Assembly: GCA_036571765.1 (NCBI GenBank) | Contig: BROE01000022.1 | Location: forward strand, 17,753,059 to 17,817,058 | DNA from: Plecoglossus altivelis | Taxonomy: Eukaryota; Chordata; Actinopteri; Osmeriformes; Plecoglossidae | Direction: 5' to 3' | Length of the DNA stretch: 64,000 nt | Shown: positions 47,291 through 59,500 of the stretch, piece by piece | Numbering within the stretch: the stretch's first letter is position 1 | Layout of the letters: each line of letters begins with the position of its first letter | Translations under genes and position numbers: made by a program | The notes under the pieces: model-generated | Seen by the model: only the letters and a program-made list of their open reading frames with translations | The model's database searches: none | Told to the model about the DNA's origin: nothing

Positions 47291-49085
47291 TTGAACGCAG
47301 CTTGACCACCAAGAGAGAGGGGAGAAGAGCTCTCGCCCCGCCTCCAGTTTGGACTAGACTCCGCCTCCTTATCGTTTGGTTTCTGTTGCGTCTACCTTTA
47401 CGTCCTTGAACGCAGCTCAACTCCCTGAAAACACAGCGGCCTGTCAGTCATGGGTGAAGATTCAAGAGAAGGCACTTTAAGTGTGACGGTGTAAATACAG
47501 TGTCGCCGTTTGAAAAACGACAACGATTGTTTATGCTCTGTTTAATTTATTTATTGATGTTTTACATGTCATTTTCGATCAATCAATGTGATGTTGAAAA
47601 ATACCTTTACCAAAGTGTGTTTGGGCTGACAGAAATTTGGGGTGTTTTGTAAGCATTGCATCTTTTTGTTGGAAAAAACTGTAAGAAACTGTCACTTTTA
47701 TTTCTGCCTTTTCCATTTTGCACATTCGGAGAGATGAAAGGTTTACCTTTTTAGTGTTTGGCTGTTGACATGTTGAATACTGGCAGCTTTTAGTCGTAGG
47801 TTTGAATACAACTATCTCATCACAAGACACGAGATATCATTGGCTCAATCAGAATCTGAACTCGCTGTTTTTTGGGGAGGAGGGGGGGTTGAGTGAGTGA
47901 GTAGTTTGGTTGTGTCTGCCAGCAGCATGTAGTTTGAATGTTTGAAGTCACCTCCTCTCGTAAACTAGTCTTAAGGGGGGAGCGTGCGTAGAATTTTCTG
48001 GAATTTACAAAAAAAAACATTCCATCTGTAACCTGATTGTTCATGAGGCAGTGATTGTAAGATTTCAATATGTTTTCCATATCTTAAACATGTCAATTAA
48101 CTATGTGCCATTAACGTGTCATATTCCTCACAGATTTATTTGATACCATTCTTATTTATGATGTTTTTTTAAATATATCGCTTCCCTTGTAACGGTTTCC
48201 ATGTTGCGTAAATGCTTGGTATACGAAAGATCCGACTTTTGAATAGGATTTCTGCTGACTAGGTGACATTTGTCTTGCTCTAGACTCAGAACACACTTAA
48301 GGACGCCTGTTCAGATGCAATTTCTCCTTCGCAGTGCTGTGAGATGACATCATTAGGAAACATTGTAAATGACATTGTTAACGATGCGTCTTGTGTTATC
48401 TCTCCAGCTGTTCTGTGCATTGTTTTAAAGACTAGTTTAGATTGTGTTGTTAGAGTCCTGTTAAATAAGCTATCTTCATGTAATCAGTAAGACCTTCGCA
48501 GAACTGAACAGGCCCATTCAACCTGTACCTAAGGGTTTGTTATGTTTCACGTCATAATACAAAGATAATGTAAATAGATTATGTTGCTGCTCCTTTGGGT
48601 CTGCGAGAGACGGAATGAGGACGTCTGTTTAAGTTATACTACGGCTTGTTAAAGCTAGTTAGCTTGTTAGCATTGTGACATTTAGACCAAGATCAGTAGG
48701 TTGCTAATCTCACCGTTAAATCACTTTGCCTTTTTCTCTTTGTACTGGCTTACTACTGTGTAGTCTAAAGAAACACTGTTGCATCTAATTCACTCATTTC
48801 GGTTTCTTTTTTTTTACGCGAACGCTTTTTTTTGTTGGTGCTATCTGCATGAGTAAACGATTCTCTGAGAGAATTAAAGTGTTACGTTTCGACCAGATGA
48901 GTGACATCAGCCATGTTGTTTTTATCGGGTTCGAAGTTCATGGAAGGTTTTTTTTTGTCTTTGCTTTTCTGCTTCAAAGAGGTTTGACATAGTGTTGGCA
49001 GTCAACTTGTAACTTGTGAGAAATGTATGTATAAAGTCCATCAATTAATAAGATATTGTAATAAATCTTTTAATATCTCTTGAAG
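47291..49085 (+). other. atf2: atf2 3'UTR, about 1.8 kb, with AATAAA
   Basis: AT-rich sequence without a supported gene follows the TGA at 47288-47290. ATTAAA occurs near 48873 and a canonical AATAAA at 49060-49065, with a T-rich stretch after it. The 3' end therefore falls near 49085, about 230 bp from the predicted 3' end of the convergent LRR gene. Confidence 0.7.
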
Positions 49086-49321
49086 TTCATGATTGCCTCC
49101 ATGGTTTGCCTCGTCTCTCGTCTGCATTGTGAGCAGTGGAAGCCTCCATTGTCATGTTGTTGTGGGGCCTTTGTTAGACTGAGGGGTTACTGCTAGTGAA
49201 TGTTTTCTCACGGTGTGTGCTGCCCTCCTGTGGAGGAGTTTGCATTTGTCCATATTTTGCTCTGATCTTGAAGGAGTTCATGTGCCACATGACTAAACAC
49301 CCATCGGTAAAGTACTGCGTA
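49086..49321. other. Convergent spacer between atf2 and the LRR gene
   Basis: No gene is seen. It holds a CTCF-like motif on the minus strand at about 49220-49235 (plus-strand CTGCCCTCCTGTGG-type core). Confidence 0.5.
49220..49235 (-). promoter_or_regulatory. CTCF-like motif, weaker
   Basis: The minus strand reads CCACAGGAGGGCAGC, which keeps the CCAC and GGGCAG parts of the CTCF consensus with two differences in the middle. It lies between the two convergent 3' ends. Confidence 0.35.
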
Positions 49322-49327
49322 TTTATT
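49300..49327 (-). terminator. Poly(A) signal of the LRR-FN3 gene
   Basis: On the minus strand AATAAA lies at 49322-49327, about 120 bp past the stop codon. It faces the atf2 poly(A) signal at 49060-49065. Confidence 0.55.
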
Positions 49328-49444
49328 CATAAATACAAAATAAAGAGCAGAGTTTAAAAACGCTCCAAGATTTTTAACCGTAGCAACGGTAGTTCACAAC
49401 ACCGCGAGTCATCCCGCGCGTTTAGTCAAGATTAGACGGTCGGT

Positions 49445-51547
49445 TTAATGGGCGGGTGGCAGGTCTATGGCATCTACATCATTGGGCATGTAGGTTCCTG
49501 TTTGGGAGCTGTTTGTGTGTACGGCGGCGGTTCTGTCGGACAGCGGGATCCCAGCACACATGGCGCAAGAGACCCTCCTGTTCTGGGAAAACACCAGGCT
49601 CAAAGCGCTGCTCCAATGTCTCCTGATCACCAGCGACGTGTAGCCAACGAGGGCGAGGATACCCAGGATGGCCAGCGTGTTCACGGCGGCGAGGTACAAC
49701 GTGACGGTGGCGGGCTCGGGGCCCGGGAGCGGCTCGGCCGCCGTGATGAGGCCGAGGCAGAGGTCACGTGAGGCCACGTGGCAGGCGTGGCCTTGGACCA
49801 CGCTCTCCACGCACACGAAGTAAGGCGTCGCAGGTAGCAGCTCGCACAGTGTGCACGCCGTGCCCTGTCTGACGTTGATGAAGCGACTGAACTTCCGCCT
49901 GGTGCTGAAGCGGTCGTACATGACCCGGAAGTAAATGTTCTCCGTGTCATCGTTGGTCAGGCTCCAGGTGATGACGGCGCAGGTGGAGGAGACAGACCCC
50001 GAGGAGACGTTAATGATGACCTCATGATTATAAACGCAAGCAACGTTACCTGCGGTCTCCGTTCCGGAATAATCTTTGGTTGAAGTTACGGTTTGAAGAG
50101 GTATCGATTTCGCTTTTTTACCACCTGCTGGTAGAACTCGAACTTCAGACGTATTGCGGAGTAGCGATGACTCAGAGATGTCACGCTTGCGAGCGTTCTT
50201 GATGATGACGTCCGTGGCAGGCCTGCGCCCCTCTCCCTGCATCGCCGTGGCTTCCGTGTTGACGACGTCGGGCTCTGACAGCCCCGATGCGTCGGCGATA
50301 ACAGTTGGTCCGCAAATGACTCGCGGCGGCGCATGGCTGCACATCGTGTCTGTGCCGTGGATCAGCGCGCTGCTTATGTCGCCCAGGTACTGGCCTCTGA
50401 AGAGTTCAGGCTGGGAACACCTCACAGACGCACTGGAACGGCTGTCATCGCCGCCCTCCAGCCAACTCTTTAGGCAAAGTATGCCGCAGCCACAGTCCCA
50501 TGGGTTCTCGTTCAAGTCGAGCGATGACAGCCCCGCCCTGCTATCAAACGCCCTTGGATCTAAGCGGGACAGCCTGTTCCGGTTCAGCTTTACAACCGTG
50601 AGGTGTTTCAGATCTGCAAAAGCAGACTCCTCGACGGTGGAGATTAAATTGTCACTGAGGTCAATCTCCCTTATGCGAGCGCACTGACTGAAGGTGTCCC
50701 TCCCGATCCTCCGAATATGATTTCCATTCAGCTTCAACAGCTCCAGGTTTGATAAGTGGTTGAAGGTGCGCGGGTCGATCTTTGACAGGATGTTGTTGCT
50801 CACAGACACAGACTTTACTCCCACCTGGGATTTGAACTGCGCGTTGTTGATTTGCATCCTAACATTAAAACTCCGGACCAGAGCGCGCGGCGGGGAAACT
50901 GGTTGAAAAACGTTGTTTGGTAACCGTGACAACATGTTTCCTGACAGATTCAGCTCGAGCAACTGCTGAAGACCTCTAAAAGTATGTCTGTTCAGTGACC
51001 TGATTTGATTATTTTCCAGATTGAGAGTTTCAAGTGATTTCATCCCAGTAAAAATCCCCAAAGGCACAAATGTAAGAGAGTTTCCACTCAGTCTCAGTAG
51101 TCTTAGTTTAGACAAACCATCAAATGCACTTGGTTGTATTTCCCTGATTTGGTTTCCATGCAAATCCAAAGACAGCAGATGAGTTAGTCCTGTGAAAGCC
51201 TGTTTCTCAAGACAAGAGATCCTGTTGTTCCCCAGAAGAAGTTCTGTAAGCCCACCTAGAGACGAGAATGATCCCCGATGAATGAAACGGATCGAGTTGA
51301 TCCGAAGATCCAGAGAGGTCAGATTGGGAAACTGCCCAAAATCCTGAGGTTCAAATCTGCTGATGGAGTTACGAGCCAAACGCAAGGTTTTTACAGATGA
51401 ATCTGACACGCGAACTCTGGGAATGTTAGTGAATCCATGACCCGACCACACTAACGTTTCATCGTGGGATTGACAGACGACAGGAAACGTGGTCGATGAC
51501 ACTGTGAGAAGAAAAACGTACGAAAGACATAAAGTCATAATCCTCAT
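49445..51547 (-). CDS. Single-pass membrane protein with leucine-rich repeats and FN3 domain
   Basis: One uninterrupted frame encodes 700 residues. Residues 1-26 look like a signal peptide (hydrophobic, ending VVCQ). About 11 LRRs of 24 residues span 53-345 (LxxLxLxxNxI...F pattern), with an irregular insert near 215-242. An LRRCT cap follows at 348-403 (NPWDCGCGILCLKSWLE, later Cys377 and Cys403). A 110-residue linker with few landmarks precedes an FN3-like domain (about 505-603), a transmembrane helix at about 616-640 and a 60-residue cytoplasmic tail. The usual cysteine-rich LRRNT cap is reduced or missing. The order LRR-LRRCT-FN3-TM matches families such as TRIL, LRRN4, vasorin and FLRT, which act in cell adhesion or receptor modulation, but I cannot assign one. 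The start ATG has A at -3; an out-of-frame ATG lies 7 bases upstream. The gene is tail-to-tail with atf2. Confidence 0.9.
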   Translation of the reverse strand: MRIMTLCLSYVFLLTVSSTTFPVVCQSHDETLVWSGHGFTNIPRVRVSDSSVKTLRLARNSISRFEPQDFGQFPNLTSLDLRINSIRFIHRGSFSSLGGLTELLLGNNRISCLEKQAFTGLTHLLSLDLHGNQIREIQPSAFDGLSKLRLLRLSGNSLTFVPLGIFTGMKSLETLNLENNQIRSLNRHTFRGLQQLLELNLSGNMLSRLPNNVFQPVSPPRALVRSFNVRMQINNAQFKSQVGVKSVSVSNNILSKIDPRTFNHLSNLELLKLNGNHIRRIGRDTFSQCARIREIDLSDNLISTVEESAFADLKHLTVVKLNRNRLSRLDPRAFDSRAGLSSLDLNENPWDCGCGILCLKSWLEGGDDSRSSASVRCSQPELFRGQYLGDISSALIHGTDTMCSHAPPRVICGPTVIADASGLSEPDVVNTEATAMQGEGRRPATDVIIKNARKRDISESSLLRNTSEVRVLPAGGKKAKSIPLQTVTSTKDYSGTETAGNVACVYNHEVIINVSSGSVSSTCAVITWSLTNDDTENIYFRVMYDRFSTRRKFSRFINVRQGTACTLCELLPATPYFVCVESVVQGHACHVASRDLCLGLITAAEPLPGPEPATVTLYLAAVNTLAILGILALVGYTSLVIRRHWSSALSLVFSQNRRVSCAMCAGIPLSDRTAAVHTNSSQTGTYMPNDVDAIDLPPAH

Positions 51548-51923
51548 TTTTCATAAGATGCTATCGAGTCAGCATGAGTCTGACTAGTGATGCCACTGAC
51601 TGAAAGACAAGCACCTTTTCCCATCTTCTGCCAACAGGAAGGACAGTTAATTAGGTATTTCCTGCCATGTGCTATTCCGATCTCTCTACGCAAACTGTTT
51701 ACAGAGAAAAACTGTATACTGGAGTTATTTACCCATTTAAGCATTGATGACACATTAAATCTTATTATGGTGTCAACTGCTAATCTAATTACCAGACTGA
51801 AGCCTTTTGTGGGATACATATTTCTGTTACATTCATTTTATTGTGTTACACAATATTATTGTGGTTTTAAAAGAATACAGCCAAATTATTTCCTGCACAA
51901 TAACCCTCAACTTGTGTTCTGTT
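51548..51923. other. Upstream flank of the LRR gene
   Basis: AT-rich unique sequence upstream of the minus-strand LRR gene. Its 5'UTR and promoter probably lie here, but no TATA box or clear start can be assigned. Reading frames here are short and unconvincing. Confidence 0.4.
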
Positions 51924-53035
51924 GAGCCAGACCAGTCTGTGGGCCAGTCAGTCTGTGGGTCAGACCAGTCTGTGAGCCAAACTAGTCTGTGGGCCAGTCA
52001 GTCTGTGAGCCAGTCAGTCTCTGAGCCAGACCAGTCTGTGAGCCAGTCAGTCTGTGAGCCAAACTAGTCTGTGAGCCAAACTAGTCTGTGGGTCAGACCA
52101 GTCTGTGAGCCAAACTAGTCTGTGGGCCAGTCAGTCTGTGGGCCAGGTGAGTCTGTGGGCCAGGTCAGTCTGTGAGTCAGTCAGTCTGTGGGCCAGTCAG
52201 TCTGTGAGCCAGTCAGTCTCTGAGCCAGACCAGTCTGTGAGCCAAACCAGTCTGTGAGCCAGTCAGTCTGTGGGCCAGACTGGTCTGTGAGCCAGACCAG
52301 TCTGTGAGCCAGACCAGTCTGTGAGCCAGTCAGTCTGTGAGCCAAACTAGTCTGTGGGTCAGACCAGTCTGTGGGCCAGTCAGTCTGTGGGTCAGACCAG
52401 TCTGTGAGCCAAACTAGTCTGTGGGCCAGTCAGTCTGTGGGTCAGACCAGTCTGTGAGCCAAACTAGTCTGTGGGCCAGTCAGTCTGTGGGCCAGTCAGT
52501 CTGTGGGTCAGTCAGTCTGTGAGCCTGTCAGTCTGTGAGCCAGTCAGTCTGTGGGCCAGTCAGTCTCTGAGCCAGACCAGTCTGTGAGCCAAACCAGTCT
52601 GTGAGCCAGTCAGTCTGTGGGCCAAACTAGTCTGTGAGCCAAACTAGTCTGTGAGCCAAACTAGTCTGTGAGCCAAACTAGTCTGTGAGCCAAACTAGTC
52701 TGTGAGCCAAACTAGTCTGTGAGCCAAACTAGTCTGTGAGCCAGTCAGTCTCTGAGCCAGACCAGTCTGTGAGCCAGTCAGTCTGTGGGCCAGACTGGTC
52801 TGTGAGCCAGACCAGTCTGTGAGCCAGTCAGTCTGTGAGCCAGTCAGTCTCTGAGCCAGACCAGTCTGTGAGCCAGACCAGTCTGTGAGCCAGTCAGTCT
52901 CTGAGCCAGACCAGTCTGTGAGCCGACCATTCTGTGAGTCGGTCAGTCTGTGAGTCGGTCAGTCTGTGAGCCAGACCAGTCTGTGAGACAGACCAGTCTG
53001 TGGGCCAGACCAGTCTGTGGGCCAGTCAATCTGTG
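51924..53035. repeat. 16/17-bp minisatellite, about 1.1 kb
   Basis: Units of CAGTCTGTGAGCCAGT (16) and CAGTCTGTGAGCCAGAC (17), with AAACTAGTCTG and GGTCAGACC variants mixed along the array. It ends about 330 bp before the CTCF core motif. Confidence 0.95.
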
Positions 53036-53198
53036 TCCTTCTTTATTTCTTCTACAAACACTTTTGTTACATTTGTCATACAAATGTGAAGGAGTCTTGT
53101 TCCTATAGATGAGGTTGGTTTAGGTGCAGTTCGTATGTGTAGGCTGTTCTTGTAAAAAGATTAGATTTTTCTTGGGTGAGCACCACTAGTGAATAGTG

Positions 53199-53253
53199 TA
53201 GAAGAAGAAGAAGAAGAAGAAGAAGAAGAAGAAGAAGAAGAAGAAGAAGAAGA
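53199..53253. repeat. (GAA)n microsatellite
   Basis: About 18 AGA/GAA triplets; polyserine or polyleucine frames on the minus strand are artefacts. Confidence 0.92.
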
Positions 53254-53362
53254 ATACTCCAGCCAGCAGATCTTCTGTTGCGGCAGAATCCTGAACTGAA
53301 ACGACTCAACACGGAACAAACCACGATAGTTGCACAGTACTTCCTGCACTGAGGTACAACAT

Positions 53363-53377
53363 CCACCAGGGGGCGAC
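53363..53377 (+). promoter_or_regulatory. Near-perfect CTCF core motif
   Basis: CCACCAGGGGGCGAC matches all core positions of the known CTCF consensus CCACCAGGGGGCG. It sits about 330 bp beyond the 1.1-kb 16/17-bp tandem array and upstream (minus-strand sense) of the LRR gene. Occupancy is not shown by sequence alone. Confidence 0.6.
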
Positions 53378-56300
53378 ACAACCATATCCAATGAAAGATA
53401 CATGGTTTCATATTCAAAACTACTGAATGTGTCTACTTGTATACATATTCTTAATATGCTCATATTGTCTGTTCTTTTCGTAAACTATGATTTTCTAAAG
53501 AATGATTTCTATATGTTTGTGCATATATATATATATATTATTTATTTATTTTTGCTCCTTACAAGCTATTGTATTCTATCGAATATTATATTACATTATT
53601 GTCTCATATACTGAGGTGGGAGTATGGAAGTTGGGAATTGGTTCCTTGTGGAATAGCTTTTTGCTGAAAATGATCATATGCATGCAGAGCTTAGAAGCCA
53701 CACTGTTCTCTGTACACTGTACTATACTACTGTATTGTTTAAGCCTTGCTGCCCCTTCTAGCATATCCGATTTGAGCTAGCTTTCATTAGCACATGATCA
53801 GGGAGCCAAATGTTGATATGTAGGTCAAAGACTACATGTGAATAACAATGACTGTCTTTGATTTAGGTCCACTTTCCCAGGCTCTAGTGAGGATGTTTAT
53901 ACATATGCACCTGGTATTTGATGTCATGATGAAGTATATCAACACAAATAAACATCATGAAACACGTGAAAGTCTCTCTTCATCAAGCACCCCCACCTCA
54001 AACTGCAGCTTATTATCTCTGATTGTTGCATTAATTAAAAACCTTGAGGTAATGGCTGTGCATTATTCATTTCCTACGCGAGCTTCACTTTGATGCGGGT
54101 TGCAGCCCTGAAAACGGAGAGCATCCATGCTTAGCGTTTAGCTGGCAGGCTGTCTTCGCCCAAGCAGGGTCTGTGGCAGAGACTATCTCCCCCCAGACAG
54201 GGTAGGATCCTCACTGGAGAGAATGGACAATGAGGATGGAGACATTGAGGAAGATCCTTTCTCTTTCTCTTTCTATCCTGCTTACCGAGGGAGCAGGCAG
54301 ACTGTGGCTCGTCTCCCCCTGCCCCTTCCTCCAAACAGAACGCCAGCGTCAGTTTGGAGGAAGGGGCAGGACCCGGGGCAGTCTTTCTGTCTTCTGAATG
54401 CAGGAAACGAGGGGAATGTTAATGTGAGGCTGGTCTGCTGACAGGGCGAAGGCTGTTCCACGCCGCTCCTGTAATTCGACAGGTATCACGCCTCGCCCCT
54501 CAGCACTCAGTCTCAGCAGATTGCACGCTCACTTAATTAGGCAAGGATTAAGGGCCAAACGGCCTGTTTACGTGAACTGTATCACAAACACAAGCTGGTC
54601 TGGTCGTCTCCTTTTTTTGGGAGGGGGTGAATAAGTATTAGGTGTCTGGGGGCTGCAGGCTGGAGGTTCTCTCGCCAGCACCCCCCCCCCCCCCCTGCTC
54701 CAGGGGCTCGGCGTTGGGTTTTGTCCACAGGCTTTAATGCTCCTAATCCAGAGAGACTAAGATGAAACGGGGTGATTTACATTTAATTCAGAATATGTAA
54801 ATATGACGATAGTGTCCCCGACCAAAAAGCGCAACACAATAGACGCCATGGCACACCGTCACCATGGCCTCTATTGTCATTCAAATGGAGTGAACCGCTT
54901 GTAGCTTTGATGTTTGCCCCTGACATTGTTAGTATCACATTATCAGATGTATATCGTCCTCCCGTCCCCCCGTCCCCCCGTCCCCACTCCACGCACACGC
55001 GGAATTATTTTCTGTCAGTCGTGAGGGGAGTCTGGGTCTGATTTCCATTTAAACTCTTGATTGCAGAGTGTCAGAGCTTCACCCAAGATATGCATCTGTT
55101 TAATAAGATGACCCCCGGTGTATCAGTGCCGACATCGCCACGCCGACGGGCAGGGGCGGGGCCCTCTGGGCATGTGCGGATCAACCTTTTCAGCACGTTG
55201 GCGGCTCTCTCGCCACAAAGCACAGCGACACAATCAAGCCCACCATCATTATCGGGACGGTCTGTCTCCTCCAGGGGGTTTTAAATAAAGCAAAGGAATA
55301 GACTGTATTTATCTACGTAGCCTTTCCCAGTCTCATCCGCAACCTCACCTCAGGAAACAGCCGGAAACATCCGGAAACTGGTGTGAGCGTGCGTTTGCTT
55401 TGTTGAACGCCTGCCTCTTCTTATTGGCAAGAGCATCAACACAAAAGCTATTATCTTCCCTTAGGCATTTAGTTAGTCTAGTCCTTTAAATTGTTAGTAC
55501 AATCTATTATTAGATGCTATTAGTATCCGATAGTCTGTTCTCTCAGGGATCTGGTTTCCAGTGATAAACCCTATTTAAAATAAACCATATTTCTCATCTC
55601 TCACCTTCTCATGTCTCCACATCACGTAGCACGTCGATATTTCTCTCTTTTTCAATGCGGTTTGTATCAACCGAAATCAATTCATAAATATTAAGGCTGT
55701 TCTGAGTGGAACTGGCATTAGGTTATCTAACTATGCCGAAGGCTGCAATAGTAAATAGTCCTGTAATTGAAAATTGCGATGCCCTCCATGTATTGAAGAG
55801 TTAATTAACCTTGCTCTAACATATTCACTGGAGGCAATCTTGAGCATAGTGCTGATTGGCGTAAACCGTCATTGATTGGTGAGACGCTTGAGTCAAAGTC
55901 AGAAGGATTTTGCTATTGATTTCTTAGCTGTGTTGTACGAAGACTGGAAGAAAAAAAACTTTAAAAAATGTGCCTGACACATTCAAGAGGGTTTGACACA
56001 ACGCCAGGGTCGTGCTTGGATGAGGTTATTGTGGGTCAATCTTTTCTGAATCGGATACCCTCCATAGCCTGTTGTTATTTGCTCAAATCCATTGTCTTGT
56101 GTTACAACACTATATTTCTACAATAGCCCCTGTTTCTCACATCATTCTAGACGGCGTGGCGATCTGCCTTCTGCCTCCCACAGAACGCCCTCCTACACCT
56201 TACCTATATTCAACTGTTTCAGTGTTACTGATAAAAGTCCTAATTCAAAGTGCCTGGTTTTATCGACTCTCTCCAGCTCCCCACGTTAAGCTTTGATGTT

Positions 56301-56460
56301 GGCCACACATCAAGGTCAGTACGCATTTGCAATTTCATCTCTCTCCCGTTTTTAACGTCCGCTGAGATCCGATGCAGGTTAGGGAGTGGGGTTGCGTTGT
56401 GGCGGCGGTGTTGGTGGTGTTGTACACCGGGGGTCTCTGATATCCCTGTGTCAGCAGTCC

Positions 56461-56580
56461 CTGTCCCTCTTGCCCTTCCTGTACCTCTCCTCCAGCCATT
56501 GTTCCAGCTCAGTCCTCTGTCTGTCCCTCTTGCCCTTCCTGTACCTCTCCTCCAGCCATTGTTCCAGCTCAGTCCTCTGT
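56461..56580. repeat. Perfect 60-bp tandem duplication
   Basis: 56461-56520 and 56521-56580 read the same (CTGTCCCTCTTGCCCTTCCT ... CAGTCCTCTGT). The absence of differences implies a recent duplication. Confidence 0.95.
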
Positions 56581-59500
56581 CGTTGGCGACACTGTTGTGT
56601 AGATTTATTGGCCTTTGCAGCGGTGTGCTCTCCTCTCATTAGGTTCTTCATTATCCTGCTGGTCATTTCAGTGGCTGCTTCACTGCTCATCTTTATCAAG
56701 GCAGGAGAGAAAAGACTCCTGACAGATACCTCATATTCCACTAGTCTCTCAGACCCTTAACCCTCAATCGCTCCGTGGCCCAACCGCCGCTGTTTATCAT
56801 CCGACGGAAACGCATATGGATATTAGTTTTATCGTTATATTGATAGGTTGTATTGCCGGTAAGGTGTGCGTGTCTGGTGATGGAGGGCTTGTTGTTTGTT
56901 GGTGCTGTGCGCCACTGAAATGTGCCCCCCCCCCTCCCCCCTTTCCTGTGAAGCGAACCATAAACAGCCCCGTCCGATCCTCTCAATATTCATTTAGCTA
57001 ATCGTTTACAGTTGGGTACGCAGCAGTCCGGGGGAGGCCAGGGTTTGTCCCTGATGTGAATGCAAAGCAAGTAGCTTTCAATATATCTGCAAATGACCCA
57101 ATGTCTGCTTAATCGCTCCCTCCTCTCTATTCATGGAGCCTCCCTGATAATCACAGGCAAACCTCAGACAGCCTTTTCAAGGTGAAATGCAAGGTTGGTT
57201 CCACTCGCTTTGTTTTGTACCGTGGCGACCGTCCTTCTTGACTCCTCTTTATTTAACGTGTAACGTCATTTTAACATCATTTAACGTCATTTAACAGAGT
57301 AGGAATGTTCAGAGTAAACTGGAACATTTTACCTTCCTTTTTTTTCCGAAGCCCTTTTATGGGGTTTTCATTGAGTCATATTCCAGTGAAAGCGTGGTCG
57401 TGTGGAGGAGAGGGAAGCAGTTTTCTGTGCGTCATGTGAATGATTCAGAACATGACGCTGAAAGGTGACGGACAGCCTTAGTTTCCGTCCACCCTTCTCT
57501 CTCTCCTCTTCCGGCTCCGAGATAGCGGGGCTTCGATTAATCTGCTCAAGGGATTAACCGAAAAAAAGCAGAAGTGCTCAGATATGGATTTGGGAAATGA
57601 ATTCAAGACGCCCGCAGTTTGACACAATGTGCCCCGTCTACATGAGCTCCTGGTCCCAGACCCAATTTATCCAACAATTAAGATGAGGTTTTGCCTGGAG
57701 AACATAATAGGATTAGACCAAGAACCGGCTAACCCTGGATTTAACTATCAAACGTTGTAGAAAAGCGCTGGGTTAATGAGTGCTCCTCTCATCCTGCATG
57801 AAGGGCGTGACTTCTCTCCTCTTAAGGGGCTATTTAGGTTCCAGCTACACGCCTCCAACACTATGTACAGCTATAATTTAGCAGTAAATAAAGTATCAAG
57901 GAACGAATTGTGAAGTTTTATGTTTTTTTAATGTTTTATTTAACAACTGAGACTTGATTAAATCGAACCTTTCAGGGATGAGACCCAGGCCTACATCTAC
58001 GTTGGTTCTGAAAGCGGGAAATTAGACGGTTTATTTTCAACCCTTTAGACGATTCTCCCTTCGATAGTCTGCGCTCTGAGAGACTCTTTTTTCGCTTTGT
58101 GACGCAGAAGAGACGGCATCTCGCTTTCACCTTCAGCCCTCAGAAAAGCTTTCAAACCCCTCGTGGAGGCCAGTGACTCCGTGAAGAGAATGAATTTCGA
58201 CTGGAACGTAAACATTGAGGAAGTACATCGAGTGCCAAAGTCACCCTGTGTGTCATTCTCTTTGTTCCGTTCATCCTGTCATGCTGCTCACATTTCTCCG
58301 GGGGTTTTTTTTGCAAAAGCTGAAAGTGAGAAATAAAAAATCTGTTTTGACTTCGGATGTCTTTTTTTAATGTTCCCTGATGCGTTTTAGTTTGGGTTCT
58401 GTTTGGCTTCTCTTTCCAGTGGGCATCTGCCAGGTGTCTCCTCTGGCTCGCAGCAATCAGCTCCATGGCAAGACCCATCATTTATCCTGTATGATAAGCA
58501 GACTCCACCACTGCCAGCCCATGATTACCCTGTCTGCAATCACGGCCAAACATCTTCATTGTGTTGAATCGAACGGATTTGTTATGGATGGAACCTTCTA
58601 TTTTGGACAAGTCTTATTCAGCTGTGATCGTACGCTGAAATGACACATTTTTTTCTCCCTATTTCTCTTTCTGTCATCCATTGGTGGTCAAGATCAAGTC
58701 TAGACCGGATGGTTAACTTCCCCTGCTCAGCACAAGGGCAGCTGTTCACATTCATGTTTGCCAATGAATTAATCAAGAAGACAAGGACACACTAACCACC
58801 GCTTTAATATTCTTCAATTAAACAAAGTTAATCAGCCCAGTGTTTGACTCATTAAATGATTAGCAGTTCTGGACTTCCATAGACCATATCCTAGCGTCTA
58901 GGATATTTACATTTCTACTTAAATGCAAATGTTTGTTCAGATATTTCTACATTCGCTGTAACTTACTCAAAGACGACCACTTCCCTCATTGTTTTTTTCC
59001 TGTATCCCCGCACAAAGTATATCTACCGACATGAATGAGTACTTTTTTGCGTTTTGTTGGAATAATATTCAGAGAGGCAGACGACAGGAGAAATCCTGAA
59101 GCTAGAATGAAGGTGCCACTGAAGGGAAATCTGGCGACAGCTTTCTGTAAAATCAAGCCGGACAAGCTTGGCAGCTATCACAGCTCTGAGAGGAGACGAT
59201 ACTACAAAAGAAAGCCTTTAATAATTAGACAGGAAAATCCTTGTGTTCAAGAAATTCTCTGTATTTGACAAGTGTCCTGATCCTGGATTACAGCCATATC
59301 CTCGCTGATATTGGTACAATAATTGAAAATGTTCTTTGGTAAACAAACCCTTTGTCCCTGGACAGTAGGTGAACAAAGGTCTAGGAGTTCATGGCTCTGA
59401 TTTGAACACAGAAGTAATAACAGGATATTAGCTTGCCTCTCCACCTGCCTTTGGATCTCAAACCAGATTGCATTTTTTTACTTCCTCTGACGAGCAATCG

